From: Owenia fusiformis
Taxonomy: Eukaryota; Annelida; Polychaeta; Sabellida; Oweniidae
Direction of reading: 5' to 3'
NCBI GenBank assembly: GCA_903813345.2
Contig: CAIIXF020000003.1
Coordinates: forward strand, 7,837,815 to 7,901,814
Length of the DNA: 64,000 nucleotides
A program made the translations under genes and the position numbers. The notes below the pieces were generated by a model that was not told where the DNA came from, did no database searches, and saw nothing but the letters and a program-made list of their open reading frames with translations. Shown here one piece after another: positions 54,201 to 58,402 of this stretch; the stretch's first letter is position 1; every line of letters begins with the position of its first letter.

Positions 54201-55548
54201 ATCTCACACTGAATGCAAAATGGCCACTTACTACACAAAATGCCCAGTTAATCAAATGAAAAAAAATGTCTAGCTATCTTGATGACAAGATTCATTGTGC
54301 TTTAAGTGAAGCTCTTTCAATTCAGCAATTTAGCAGTTTGCATAAAATCTTGTAATACTTGTATGGATACCTGTAAATCCTCTGGGTACGATTCTAACCA
54401 TTGGCATAACTTCAGATGACAGAGACACTTGAGTAAAGCCCATTTTCTCAGCCAAATCTCTGATTGCTCTTTCGTGTGCATCATACCTAGATAGATAGAA
54501 TTGAATAGATTGAAATAAATTCAACATTGAGAAGATGCCAAAAGTGAGCAACTAACTTGCTAACTTGGTTGCTCAGTAAGTCATACTAATATTTCAATTG
54601 GAAAAGATTAAGCCACTACTTTTAAAATTATATTGTATAGTATAATCGTTCAGTATATATTAGACACAAAGGGAAATCTTGAGTGAATAGATTATTGTCT
54701 GTTTGAATATACTTACGTATAGGAATGCATAAGGACTACAGCAAGGCTTCGAATCCCTTTATCAAGTATGCCTTGGAGGTCTGCTTTCAACTTAAGGGTA
54801 TCCAAAGGGTGCCATATCTCCAACTACCAGTCAGCACAAAACACCAAATAATTTATGCATGCGTTTTATACTACTTCATATGCAGGCCTCCTAGACTTCC
54901 ATCTTCACAAACACCAGTTCCGACCACGCAAACACCAGTTCCGACCACGCAAACACCAGTTCTGTCCACGCAAACACCAGTTCCGACCTTCCTTGCATTA
55001 GAACCATGATTCTCACATTACGAACGTGAGGTCAGAACTGATGTTCACGTTGATGATAGTATAGGAGCCCTGATAAATCTACTTCACACTAATGTCAATT
55101 TCCAAGGTTTCATTCATTTATAGTTTATATACTCATATAATTATTTCAACATCAATGATATCAAATAAACAAATAAAATTAATGAAAAAATGTTGGAATA
55201 GTAATAGAATGATTTTTAAAGATATCTATGGACTTTAAAACATTTAAATACAAAGTGTTCCACTTAGGAGGTGTTCTACTACTTATAGAGGTTCATTTAA
55301 CAATGAGTCTGAAAAATGGTTCACTAAAAGAGATGTTCCACTGTACTTGATATATTTTAGAGGATCAGTTTCTCTTTTATCCTTTTCACATGCATAATTA
55401 AAAATGATCAAGTTTAACAAACCTTCTCTTCTGTAGCCCCAGTAACTGTTACAAAATCTTTGTTTATCTGACATTTCTCCTGACTCAGTACAATTCTCTC
55501 ATCCACCTCAATGACTTCTTCATATAACACATCGGGAGTAACAATCTC
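9084..55548 (-). CDS. OPLAH: 5-oxoprolinase (ATP-hydrolysing), 25 internal exons, partial gene
   Basis: The encoded enzyme converts 5-oxo-L-proline plus ATP and water to L-glutamate in the cytosolic gamma-glutamyl (glutathione) cycle. Twenty-five minus-strand exons with GT-AG boundaries and matching phases give 998 uninterrupted codons. They follow the animal OPLAH order: [72 protein letters not shown] (hydantoinase-A, ASKHA-type ATP-binding region), [34 protein letters not shown], then hydantoinase-B blocks [66 protein letters not shown] and [11 protein letters not shown]. Against a family length of about 1290 residues (known from memory), roughly 120 N-terminal and 170 C-terminal residues are missing. 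No internal stop or frameshift was found, so the gene looks functional. No other host gene is recognisable nearby. Confidence 0.96.
9410..10607. mobile_element. 1.2-kb element with ~240-bp inverted repeats
   Basis: AGTCAAAACAGAAATG at 9410 pairs with its complement ending at 10607. The arms 9410-9530 and 10484-10607 match, as do inner arms 9535-9648 and 10236-10352 (about 95%). A 130-bp insert interrupts the right arm between 10352 and 10484. No transposase ORF is present. It lies in the intron between OPLAH exons 24 and 25. Confidence 0.8.
10608..12284. other. Intron sequence without a gene
   Basis: A diverged direct duplication sits at about 10984-11070 and 11131-11200 (shared TTTTACCTAG and TTCCTATTGGCCAAT). 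Two C-rich tracts lie near 11780 and 11980. Nothing coding is supported. Confidence 0.5.
12285..12659. mobile_element. 375-bp MITE with 8-bp target duplication
   Basis: The left end is CCTGGGGGG...TCACTCCAA and the right end TTGGAGTGAACCCCCCCGGG. The flanks carry a perfect 8-bp duplication ATTACATA (12277-12284 and 12660-12667), as hAT-type elements make. The interior has no coding capacity. Confidence 0.8.
12950..14632. mobile_element. CAGGGTTCG-type element, copy with nested insert
   Basis: 12950-13314 and 14140-14320 align with 23204-23600 and 23606-23785. The copy therefore carries an inserted block at about 13315-14139. AACCCTG at 14626-14632 may be the right end, but no clear target duplication was seen. 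Confidence 0.55.
13315..14129. mobile_element. Nested GGGATAAC-ending repeat
   Basis: It contains repeated CCATTTTGAATTTT blocks, a GGACTGACGGACTGACGG stretch and an end CCCTACAGAACTTTGTTCG...GGGATAAC. The same ending occurs in the element at 20660-21316. It interrupts the 12950 element. Confidence 0.55.
15117..15514 (-). repeat. Tandem copies of the OPLAH exon 24 donor junction
   Basis: TCCCAYAATGCAC-like blocks recur at about 15118, 15157, 15249, 15336, 15391 and 15479 before the exon's own copy at 15536. The 15352-15408 copy matches the exon-intron junction over about 52 bases. It encodes [13 protein letters not shown] (exon: [13 protein letters not shown]) and keeps a donor GTAGGT. Confidence 0.9.
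15515..15649 (-). CDS. OPLAH: OPLAH window exon 24
   Basis: This 135-bp, phase-0 exon has acceptor ttccag and donor GTAAGT. It encodes [40 protein letters not shown] and VPLNQ, with the DFSGTGxEVxGNxNAPxAVTxSA motif. The 3' end of the exon and its donor are repeated in the following intron. Confidence 0.97.
15936..16762. mobile_element. 827-bp TIR element, TA target site
   Basis: CTGTAAAACA...TTAAATTCGCG at the left is inverted at the right (CGCGAATTTAACATGTTTTACAG), and TA lies on both sides. This fits a Tc1/mariner-type non-autonomous element. Both ends are rich in TTCGCG/CGCGAA motifs, and there is no transposase ORF. Confidence 0.8.
16763..17440. other. Intron sequence, nothing recognised
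   Basis: This is mixed-composition intron DNA between two TIR elements. No ORF with a recognisable domain and no clear repeat were seen. Confidence 0.4.
17441..18375. mobile_element. Diverged inverted-repeat element
   Basis: TCACACCAGAGACA at 17441 is complemented by TGTCTCTGGTCACA at about 18362-18375. Inner arms near 17500-17555 and 18265-18325 also pair at about 80% (CAGGACGTGTTTT). No coding sequence is present, and target duplications are not clear. Confidence 0.5.
18863..19197 (+). repeat. ~100-bp segment present twice
   Basis: About 18863-18965 and 19101-19197 share GTATGAGGCTTATGTG, CCTAGCCAG and TTTTGCCAATGGGGG, with later divergence. The second copy runs up to the MITE at 19198. 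Confidence 0.7.
19198..19394 (+). mobile_element. CAGGCCCGTAGCC MITE, copy 1
   Basis: The 13-bp TIRs are CAGGCCCATAGCC and GGCTACGGGCCTG. The flanking 5-bp duplication CCCCA is perfect (19193-19197 and 19395-19399). The interior holds CATGCAGTTTTTCACCAT and C-rich tracts shared by all copies. Confidence 0.9.
19627..20654 (+). pseudogene. LINE reverse-transcriptase C-terminal fragment
   Basis: Reads [34 protein letters not shown] and [18 protein letters not shown]. It resumes after an inserted element with [20 protein letters not shown], then shifts frame near 20540 to [15 protein letters not shown] and stops at 20652-20654. This is the usual ending of non-LTR retrotransposon ORF2 proteins. 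It is 5'-truncated, split by the hAT-type MITE and frameshifted, so inactive. Confidence 0.85.
19909..20368. mobile_element. 460-bp hAT-type MITE inside the LINE fragment
   Basis: TIRs TAGAGGTGTG and CACACCTCTA are flanked by an 8-bp duplication (CTAAGAAG/CTGAGAAG, 7 of 8). The interior has many TTAATCGATTAA palindromes near both ends. The LINE reading frame continues across the insertion point. Confidence 0.88.
20660..21316. mobile_element. Repeat with AAAATGGC blocks ending GGGATAAC
   Basis: A unit of about 150 bp is doubled (about 20668-20960), with CAAATATGAACAAAATCGCTC. It ends in a GACGGA-type stretch and CCCTCTGAACTTTGTTCGATGGGATAAC-like sequence, the same ending as 13315-14129. Family unknown. 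Confidence 0.55.
21474..21620 (-). CDS. OPLAH: OPLAH window exon 23
   Basis: This 147-bp, phase-0 exon has acceptor ttgcag and donor GTGAGG. It encodes [40 protein letters not shown] and LNINIDATE. The DHMDDGSxIxL motif is typical of hydantoinase B. Confidence 0.96.
21621..22574. other. Intron between exons 22 and 23
   Basis: No gene is present. A G-run and ATCATGCAGTATTTCACCATTCTGAGCA at about 22377-22458 look like a decayed piece of the CAGGCCCGTAGCC MITE family. Confidence 0.5.
22575..22649 (-). CDS. OPLAH: OPLAH window exon 22
   Basis: This 75-bp, phase-0 exon has acceptor tttcag and donor GTACAT. It encodes [20 protein letters not shown], then MTHIQ, matching the family segment between the VAANQ and NAE blocks. 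Confidence 0.95.
23071..23180 (-). CDS. OPLAH: OPLAH window exon 21
   Basis: This 110-bp exon has acceptor attttag and donor GTAAGA. It encodes [20 protein letters not shown], then [16 protein letters not shown], including the [19 protein letters not shown] signature. Confidence 0.97.
23798..24722. mobile_element. 925-bp mariner-like element with ~155-bp TIRs
   Basis: Ends are CAGTGTGTATCAAAAAAACG and CGTTTTTTGATACGCCCTG, between TA dinucleotides. The arms 23798-23955 and 24570-24722 pair at about 80%. A third, direct copy of the arm lies at about 24060-24170. No transposase was found. Confidence 0.8.
24979..25467. mobile_element. 489-bp TIR element, TA target site
   Basis: CTGTAGATTGGGTTAATTTG at the left is complemented at the right, with about 44 bp of inverted repeat and TA on each side. 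TTTGGCGA-like motifs occur throughout. It is non-coding. Confidence 0.88.
26099..26273 (-). CDS. OPLAH: OPLAH window exon 20
   Basis: This 175-bp exon has acceptor gcttttag and donor GTAAGC. It encodes [40 protein letters not shown] and [18 protein letters not shown]. The [11 protein letters not shown] block is one of the best conserved in the family. The start was fixed by VFYKGTK fitting the family and by phase. Confidence 0.96.
26563..26805 (+). mobile_element. tRNA-derived SINE
   Basis: The tRNA-like head has box A TGGCTCAGTGGCAGAG and box B GGTTCGATTCCC with about tRNA spacing (26571-26642). A roughly 160-bp unrelated body follows, with CTCCTCCAAGGAGGGG. It lies in the intron between OPLAH exons 19 and 20, in the opposite orientation. 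The 3' boundary is approximate. Confidence 0.75.
27179..27280 (-). CDS. OPLAH: OPLAH window exon 19
   Basis: This 102-bp, phase-0 exon follows tttttcag and ends at GTAAGT. It encodes [20 protein letters not shown], then [14 protein letters not shown]. [20 protein letters not shown] is a core hydantoinase-B motif. Confidence 0.97.
27300..27390. mobile_element. ATGTCACCACC element, short form
   Basis: Ends and core (ATGTCACCACCCGCCATTTG, TTACAGACAACGACTGCC, ATAACATGTCACC) match the outer parts of 32697-34433, without any array. Confidence 0.6.
27668..27778 (-). CDS. OPLAH: OPLAH window exon 18
   Basis: This 111-bp, phase-0 exon has acceptor tatcag and donor GTAAGA. It encodes [20 protein letters not shown], then [17 protein letters not shown], the conserved [10 protein letters not shown] and APHIPVHLG region of hydantoinase B. 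Confidence 0.97.
28231..29711. mobile_element. Element with ATGTCCCCACC ends and internal 160-bp array
   Basis: AATGTCCCCACC at the left and GGTGGGGACAT at the right are inverted. Between them, a unit of about 160 bp is repeated about six times (TAGACAAGACTTTACAGAC, ATCCAAAATGGC, AATTGATCTACCAAA). A GGACGGACGGACG stretch lies near the right end. Confidence 0.75.
29854..29991 (-). CDS. OPLAH: OPLAH window exon 17 (start of hydantoinase-B domain)
   Basis: This 138-bp exon is phase 0 at both ends, with acceptor tttcag and donor GTACAT. It encodes [40 protein letters not shown] and [24 protein letters not shown] is the canonical opening of the hydantoinase-B half. Confidence 0.97.
30170..30415. 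mobile_element. 246-bp TA element carrying a minisatellite
   Basis: CAGTAAAATCT and AGGTTTTACTG ends lie between TA dinucleotides. Inside, GTTGTGAGTACTTTTGGTC is repeated about five times (about 30206-30312). It is in the OPLAH intron between exons 16 and 17. Confidence 0.7.
30502..30565 (-). CDS. OPLAH: OPLAH window exon 16 (64 bp)
   Basis: The acceptor is tttcag and the donor is GTAAGA. The exon encodes [20 protein letters not shown] plus K, which matches the TI-LVEPGCEA-IT-GDI segment that closes the hydantoinase-A/linker region. Confidence 0.95.
31022..31134 (-). CDS. OPLAH: OPLAH window exon 15
   Basis: This 113-bp exon starts in phase 0 after ttttcag and ends at GTATGT. It encodes [20 protein letters not shown], then [17 protein letters not shown]. 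The QCYFEGGYQ and GPAIIID blocks are conserved in the family. Confidence 0.96.
31577..31630 (-). repeat. Copy of the OPLAH exon 14 donor junction
   Basis: About 54 bases match the exon 14 end plus donor (31711-31764) at about 88%, including GCTGAAAC followed by a GTAAAT-type donor. It lies about 134 bp downstream of the true donor, inside the intron. Confidence 0.85.
31729..31867 (-). CDS. OPLAH: OPLAH window exon 14
   Basis: This 139-bp exon has acceptor atttcag and donor GTAAAT. It encodes [40 protein letters not shown] and PPKAET. The final 35 or so exon bases and the donor are duplicated about 134 bp downstream (31577-31630). Confidence 0.95.
31986..32162 (+). mobile_element. CAGGCCCGTAGCC MITE, copy 2
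   Basis: Ends and interior match copy 1. Flanks CCCTT and CCCTC are a near-perfect 5-bp duplication. It lies upstream of OPLAH exon 14 in the same intron as the 32.7-34.4 kb array. Confidence 0.88.
32422..32596 (+). mobile_element. CAGGCCCGTAGCC MITE, copy 3 (diverged)
   Basis: Ends are CAGACCCATAGCC and a decayed AAAGGCCTG. The 5-bp target duplication TACTA is perfect on both sides (32417-32421 and 32597-32601). Confidence 0.85.
32697..34433. mobile_element. ATGTCACCACC element with expanded internal array
   Basis: The left end has ATGTCACCACC (32719) and the right GGTGGTGACAT (34433). The middle holds about eight units of 140-190 bp (TCTGAGAACATGTAGATG, TTTAGTCAATTTGAAGCA, GACCTTTTTTGACCTT). 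Short forms of the family occur at 27305 and 48421. Confidence 0.8.
34454..34594 (-). CDS. OPLAH: OPLAH window exon 13
   Basis: This 141-bp exon has acceptor tttcag and donor GTATCT. It encodes [40 protein letters not shown] and QQAFLE. The [16 protein letters not shown] block is diagnostic for 5-oxoprolinase. Confidence 0.96.
34891..37009. repeat. 13-bp GATC minisatellite, ~160 units
   Basis: The unit is CAAAGTGATCTAT with frequent variants (AAGGTGATC, CCGCC, AACAG). About 2.1 kb gives roughly 160 copies, with longer blocks repeated as higher-order units. It fills most of the intron between OPLAH exons 12 and 13. The 13-base period and lack of a long ORF rule out coding. Confidence 0.95.
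37035..37155 (-). CDS. OPLAH: OPLAH window exon 12
   Basis: This 121-bp exon has acceptor cctttag and donor GTAAGT. It encodes [20 protein letters not shown], then [19 protein letters not shown]. The segment is poorly conserved, but phase and position fit. A 13-bp GATC array begins 25 bases beyond its donor. Confidence 0.9.
37380..37612. repeat. Cluster of ACAGYRCTGT palindromes
   Basis: ACAGCGCTGT, ACAGTACTGT and near variants occur more than a dozen times in about 230 bp, in irregular spacing. Each is self-complementary or nearly so. The cluster lies in the intron between OPLAH exons 11 and 12. Confidence 0.85.
37738..37826 (-). CDS. OPLAH: OPLAH window exon 11
   Basis: This 89-bp exon has acceptor tttccag and donor GTAAGC. 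It encodes [20 protein letters not shown], then EPCASHYEP, the conserved SGLLSA-G-ALADVVHEAQEP region. Confidence 0.95.
38082..38323 (-). CDS. OPLAH: OPLAH window exon 10 (largest)
   Basis: This 242-bp exon begins in phase 0 after a T-rich tract and gttcag, and ends at GTAAGT. It encodes [60 protein letters not shown] and [20 protein letters not shown]. It covers the [10 protein letters not shown] and [10 protein letters not shown] signatures near the end of the hydantoinase-A half. Confidence 0.97.
38632..38774 (-). CDS. OPLAH: OPLAH window exon 9
   Basis: This 143-bp exon has acceptor ccttcag and donor GTTAGG. It encodes [20 protein letters not shown] and continues through [15 protein letters not shown] to [15 protein letters not shown] is a strongly conserved family motif. 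Confidence 0.96.
39001..39295. mobile_element. ATGTCACCACC element, one-unit form
   Basis: It shares the left end and the AAGTCAGATTTGAA/GGTCAATTTGAAGCAAG unit of 32697-34433, but has essentially one unit and a decayed right end. It lies between OPLAH exons 8 and 9. Confidence 0.7.
39321..39438 (-). CDS. OPLAH: OPLAH window exon 8
   Basis: This 118-bp exon has acceptor ttttcag and donor GTCTGT. It encodes [20 protein letters not shown], then [19 protein letters not shown]. The GGGS and [11 protein letters not shown] blocks are hallmarks of hydantoinase-A proteins. Confidence 0.96.
39649..39737 (-). CDS. OPLAH: OPLAH window exon 7
   Basis: This 89-bp exon has acceptor cttttag and donor GTAATA. 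It encodes [20 protein letters not shown], then [10 protein letters not shown], completing the phosphate-binding DMGGTSTDVS motif. A TIR element (39758-39962) begins only 20 bases upstream of its splice acceptor. Confidence 0.96.
39758..39962 (+). mobile_element. CAGGCCCGTAGCC MITE, copy 4, next to a splice acceptor
   Basis: TIRs CAGGCCCGTAGCC and GGCTATGGGCCTG have perfect CATTA duplications (39753-39757 and 39963-39967). The insertion is 20 bases upstream of OPLAH exon 7, so the element may now supply the branch-point region. Confidence 0.92.
40098..40310. repeat. Left GGTGCATCGATC-rich terminal block
   Basis: About nine GGTGCATC/GATGCACC motifs lie in about 210 bp, and the block is GC- and CpG-rich against AT-rich surroundings. 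Many motifs overlap CGATCG palindromes. Confidence 0.85.
40320..40910 (+). repeat. ~300-bp direct duplication near the left end
   Basis: 40320-40600 and 40630-40910 align with indels: GATCATT, AAATCACG...GACGGG, TTCGATATTT, TATTCCAAATTCA, AAACTGTACGTA, TTTCGTTCATAATTG. A weaker third piece follows at about 40970-41045. Confidence 0.8.
44464..44546 (+). mobile_element. 83-bp TACCCT...GGGTA mini-element, copy 1
   Basis: It begins TACCCTGCGTGCAGAGTC and ends GAATGCAAAGGGTA. Related copies are at 45424-45510 and 47299-47374, both in the opposite orientation. All three lie within the 10.8-kb candidate element. Confidence 0.75.
45424..45510 (-). mobile_element. TACCCT...GGGTA mini-element, copy 2
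   Basis: Inverse orientation to 44464. It shares TTCGTTCGACTTCACTTCTT, AAAAGAGAGCTTC and GCTCTGCGCGTAGGGTA. Confidence 0.75.
47299..47374 (-). mobile_element. TACCCT...GGGTA mini-element, copy 3
   Basis: Inverse orientation to 44464. It shares TACCCTTTGCATTCG, TTCACTTCTTAAAAGAGAGC and GACTCTGCACGCAGGGTA. Confidence 0.75.
48421..48553. mobile_element. ATGTCACCACC element, short form 2
   Basis: This 130-bp copy has ATGTCACCACCCGCCATTTG at the left and TGTGGGTGACAT at the right, with no internal array. It lies inside the 10.8-kb candidate element. Confidence 0.75.
50100..50827. repeat. Right GGTGCATCGATC-rich terminal block
   Basis: The dense part is 50610-50820, with TGCATCGATCG and CGATCGGTGCAT motifs. 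A small outlier with the same motifs lies at 50119-50145. The composition is like the left block and unlike the interior. Confidence 0.85.
50950..51099 (-). mobile_element. CAGGCCCGTAGCC MITE, copy 5 (inverted)
   Basis: This 150-bp copy is in the opposite orientation. Ends are CAGGCCCGTAGCC and GGCTAGGAACCTG, with perfect CTCAC duplications (50945-50949 and 51100-51104). It lies 112 bp downstream of the OPLAH exon 6 donor. Confidence 0.9.
51212..51324 (-). CDS. OPLAH: OPLAH window exon 6
   Basis: This 113-bp exon has acceptor tttcag and donor GTAAGC. It encodes [20 protein letters not shown], then [17 protein letters not shown]. The glycine-rich blocks belong to the hydantoinase-A nucleotide-binding fold. 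The DMGGTSTD motif is split between this exon and the next, across the 11.5-kb intron. Confidence 0.96.
51440..53640 (-). repeat. 40-bp array grown from the OPLAH exon 5 donor junction
   Basis: On the minus strand each unit reads GGTCTTACACTAGTAAATAG followed by GTAAATGAACATTCTAATAT. The first half is the last 20 bases of exon 5 with one change, and the second begins with its splice donor. About 50 units are present. Those near the exon are regular, while those beyond about 52000 are diverged. A longer block with TTCAGCTATTTATTAGTG recurs as a higher-order unit. Confidence 0.95.
53633..53685 (-). CDS. OPLAH: OPLAH window exon 5 (53 bp)
   Basis: The acceptor ttatag precedes AAAATGCGA and the donor is AG|GTAAATG. 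The exon encodes [17 protein letters not shown] plus two bases of an Arg codon finished in the next exon. The last 20 bases of the exon, its donor and the following intron bases form the terminal unit of the 40-bp tandem array that fills the downstream intron. Confidence 0.95.
53892..53968 (-). CDS. OPLAH: OPLAH window exon 4
   Basis: This 77-bp exon is too short to show as a long ORF. The acceptor is tttcag before CATGTGC and the donor is GTATTT. It encodes [20 protein letters not shown], then FKDIE, matching the conserved DAYLTP block. A 21-base stretch of the exon is repeated exactly in the upstream intron at 53993-54013. Confidence 0.93.
53993..54013 (-). repeat. Exact 21-bp copy of OPLAH exon 4 sequence
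   Basis: 53993-54013 equals 53935-53955 inside exon 4. A similar continuation includes an acceptor-like TTTTCTGAG. A third, shorter copy of ATACAGGGTGTC lies at 54061-54072. All are in the intron upstream of exon 4. Confidence 0.8.
54371..54486 (-). CDS. OPLAH: OPLAH window exon 3
   Basis: This 116-bp exon follows the acceptor tatctag and ends before the donor GTATCC. It completes the previous Thr codon and encodes [19 protein letters not shown], then [19 protein letters not shown]. The phase passes correctly to the next exon, where the shared codon becomes Ala. Confidence 0.95.
54717..54823 (-). CDS. OPLAH: OPLAH window exon 2
   Basis: This 107-bp exon starts in phase 0 after ctggtag and ends two bases into a codon before GTAAGT. 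It encodes [16 protein letters not shown], then [20 protein letters not shown]. The second block is strongly conserved in 5-oxoprolinases. Confidence 0.95.
54906..54988. repeat. 21-bp minisatellite, ~4 units
   Basis: CAAACACCAGTTCCGACCACG is repeated about four times with one variant (TCTGTCC). It lies upstream of OPLAH exon 2 in its intron. Confidence 0.9.
55423..55548 (-). CDS. OPLAH: OPLAH window exon 1
   Basis: This 126-bp exon is phase 0 at both ends. The acceptor is cttgcag before GAGATTGTT and the donor is GTTTGT. It encodes [20 protein letters not shown] and continues to TGATEEK, which lies just after the N-terminal hydantoinase segment. The first 19 bases and the acceptor recur four times upstream in a tandem repeat that ends near 56330. 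Confidence 0.95.
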
Positions 55549-56330
55549 CTGCAAGTACATTAACATAAATGCATATTATAAACTTGCAATTAGGTCACCA
55601 TGTATGATATGAATACAAGGCATCCTTCTTAAATGTACATGTTGTAAAGTTGTAATTTAATGGAATAATTCACCATATAGGATATAGAGCCAACAAAAAG
55701 TTCTAAAAAGCATCGGGAGTAACAATCTCCTGCAAGTACATTAACATAAATGCATATTATAAACTTGTAGTTAGATCACCATGTATGATATGAACGCAAG
55801 GCATCCTTTTAAAATGTACATGTTGTAAAGTTGCAATTTAATGGAATAATTCACCATATAGGATATAGAGCCAATAAAAAGTTCTAAAAAGCATCTGGGG
55901 TAACAATCTCCTGCAAGTATATTAACATATGATATGAACGCAAGGCATCCTTTTAAAATGTACATGTTGTAAAGTTTCAATTAAATGGAATAATTCACCA
56001 TATAGGATATAGAGCCAATAAAAAGTTCTAAAAAGCATCTGGGGTAACAATCTCCTGCAAGTATATTAACATATGATATGAACGCAAGGCATCCTTTTAA
56101 AATGTACATGTTGTAAAGTTTCAATTTAATAGAATAATTCACCATATAGGGTATAAAGCCAACAAAAAGTTCTAAAAAGCATCTGGAGTAACAATCGCCT
56201 GCAAGTACCTTAACATAAATGCATATTATAAACTTGCAAGCAAAACGTCATGTATGACATGTATGATACGAATGCAAGGCATCCTTCTAAAAGGAGATGT
56301 AAAGTTTTAATTAAATTGATTAGTTCACCA
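55530..56330 (-). repeat. Tandem repeat carrying the OPLAH exon 1 acceptor
   Basis: Units start at about 55531, 55712, 55893, 56037 and 56181 (spacing 181, 181, 144, 144). Each holds, on the minus strand, cttgcag then G(A/C)GATTGTTAC(T/C)CC(C/A)GATG, which is the exon 1 acceptor with its first 19 bases. The first unit is the exon itself. The other four are upstream in the intron. Confidence 0.93.
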
Positions 56331-56468
56331 TAGGGCATATAACTGCAAATAGTGTAACTTTAAATAATATGGATTAAATCAACATGTCCGAAAATATAAA
56401 TGTAACGCCTAATTATATATGCGGAAACTGACAATAGACTAAAATTATTATCTTTATTTAGACACCAA

Positions 56469-58097
56469 GTGGCCACCACCTACGTTGGACATCTTTTTGA
56501 GGTACTTCCTCTGCCAACTGATGAGGCCATACTGGCAGCATCGAGGAGGGAGATACGACTGCTCCTAGAGCCGTACAGTGAAGAGAGGCGAAAGGTAATC
56601 CGCAAAAGAAGTATGTGCCTCCTTAAGAAGGAGAAAACCAAGAGGAATAACGAAAGTAGAAAAGAGCTTCAAAGAACACAAGCAGAACTCCACACAGAAA
56701 GAGAAAGAAGGCACGCCCTTGAGGCTAAGGTGGATAGCCTGAGGAGACAAAGAAGACACTTGGAGGAGCACATTAGGGCCCTAGAAAGGGACTTGGGAAA
56801 GGCATACATGGAAGAGAACATTGTCCGCAATGCCGTTGAACATCTACTTCTGAGTAAAATTATAGAATGGAAAATCATGGAAGTTCGTCCAAAATGGGAA
56901 GATATATCATCATTATCTCCAGTGCATAAAGCATATTGGTCACAATGGAATCAGATTCACCTTATAAAGGGAGTATTATACCGTAAATGGATACCTTCAA
57001 AGGGAAAGAAAATTGTTTGGCAGTTAGTAGTACCAAAATGTCTGCAAACTGAAGTTTTGGAACAGCTTTTGGAGGCCCCTTAGGAGTTAAACATACTCAG
57101 GATAGAGTACAAGGAATAGTATACTGGCACAACTATATTGTAGATGTAGAAAAATGGGTCAAAGGTTGTATACGTTGTCAGCGCAGGAAACATCCAGCAA
57201 AACACCCCAAAGCTAAAATGAAATCATATAATGTTGGATATCCATTAGAGAGAGTAGGAATGTATATACTGGGCCCTATTAGGAGAAGTCGTCATTATAA
57301 AAATAAGTACATATTAGTAATACAGGATTACTTCAGCAAATATGCGGAAGCTATTCCCTTACCTAACAGAAGCAGTAACTGTTGCAAGAGCTTTTATAGA
57401 TGGATTTATATCTAAATTTGGTGTGTCACTTTCACTTCAAACAGATATGGGATCACAATTCCGTTCTAACATGTTCAAAGAACTGTGCTCCTTATTAGGC
57501 ATTACTCAGACATTTAATAGCCCGTATCATAGCCAGTCAGGAGGTCAAGTAGAAAGGACAAATAGAGTTGTGGAAGATATGCTAAGCAAATATGTTAATG
57601 ATTGCCAAGATGACTGGGATGAAGATCTTCAAATGTTGATGCTATCCTATCGTTCTTCAGTGCATGAAAGTACAGGGTTCAGCCCAAATGAACTCATGAT
57701 GGGACGAGAGGCTATCTTACCTCCGGATTTATTGCTTGGAAAGTGTCCAATAGAAAGGGAATTTGAATCATATAGTGAATATAACAATGCTCTCGTAGAT
57801 CATCTATATTTAATTCATGAGCAAACTAGGATTAACCAATCAAAGGCCACAGAGCGTCATAGGAGGAAATATGACCAAAACATACAATTGAATTACTACA
57901 AAGTAGGTGATGCAGTAATGATTTACACACCTAAGTGTAAAGTAGGCCATTCTGCCAAATTAACATCTTATTGGAGTGGACCTTATTATATTATAGAAAA
58001 ACTAAGTGACTTTGTTTACGTCAAAAGGAAAAACAAACACAGCAAAGTGCAAGTTGTTAACCATAACAGAATGAAACTGTACCATCAACGAAGTTAG
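56469..58097 (+). pseudogene. Ty3/gypsy integrase region, frameshifted
   Basis: Three pieces are present in alternating frames. 56469-57083 has a charged coiled coil, then HKAYWSQWNQIHLIKGVLYR and a stop. 57074-57415 has the zinc-finger half (GVKHTQ...CIRCQRRKH) and FSKYAEAIPL. From about 57375 to 58097 come LQTDMGSQFRSNMF, YHSQSGGQVERTN, a WSGPYYI (GPY/F-like) motif and the end. Frames change near 57075 and 57370. The first catalytic Asp is replaced by Tyr (GMYILGP), while the second Asp and the Glu are visible. LTRs were not identified. It is clearly inactive. Confidence 0.88.
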
Positions 58098-58402
58098 GAT
58101 GACCCCATAGTAGAAATATAGTAAACAAAAGGTTTCATTAACAGTTAATAGTAACTGAGTAAAAGTTTGTTGATACTGTAAGTGAAAATATAGTAAACAA
58201 AGTTATCTTATTTCATCATGGAAATGAAAATTCAAATATGTTTAAACACTTTAATGTAAATGTAACTGCGACTTTTAGAGTCTGGCTCAAAACTTAGCTC
58301 ATTTATATGTAATACTATAATTGAGTGTACATGTATATTGAATATTATAATACTTGTAATTATGTTATTCTACAATTGCAGTAAAACTGGATTAACACGA
58401 CA

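Noticed and set aside
54725-55009. 94-residue plus-strand ORF
   Set aside because: It is antisense to OPLAH exon 2 and a 21-bp minisatellite (PVPTTQT repeats).
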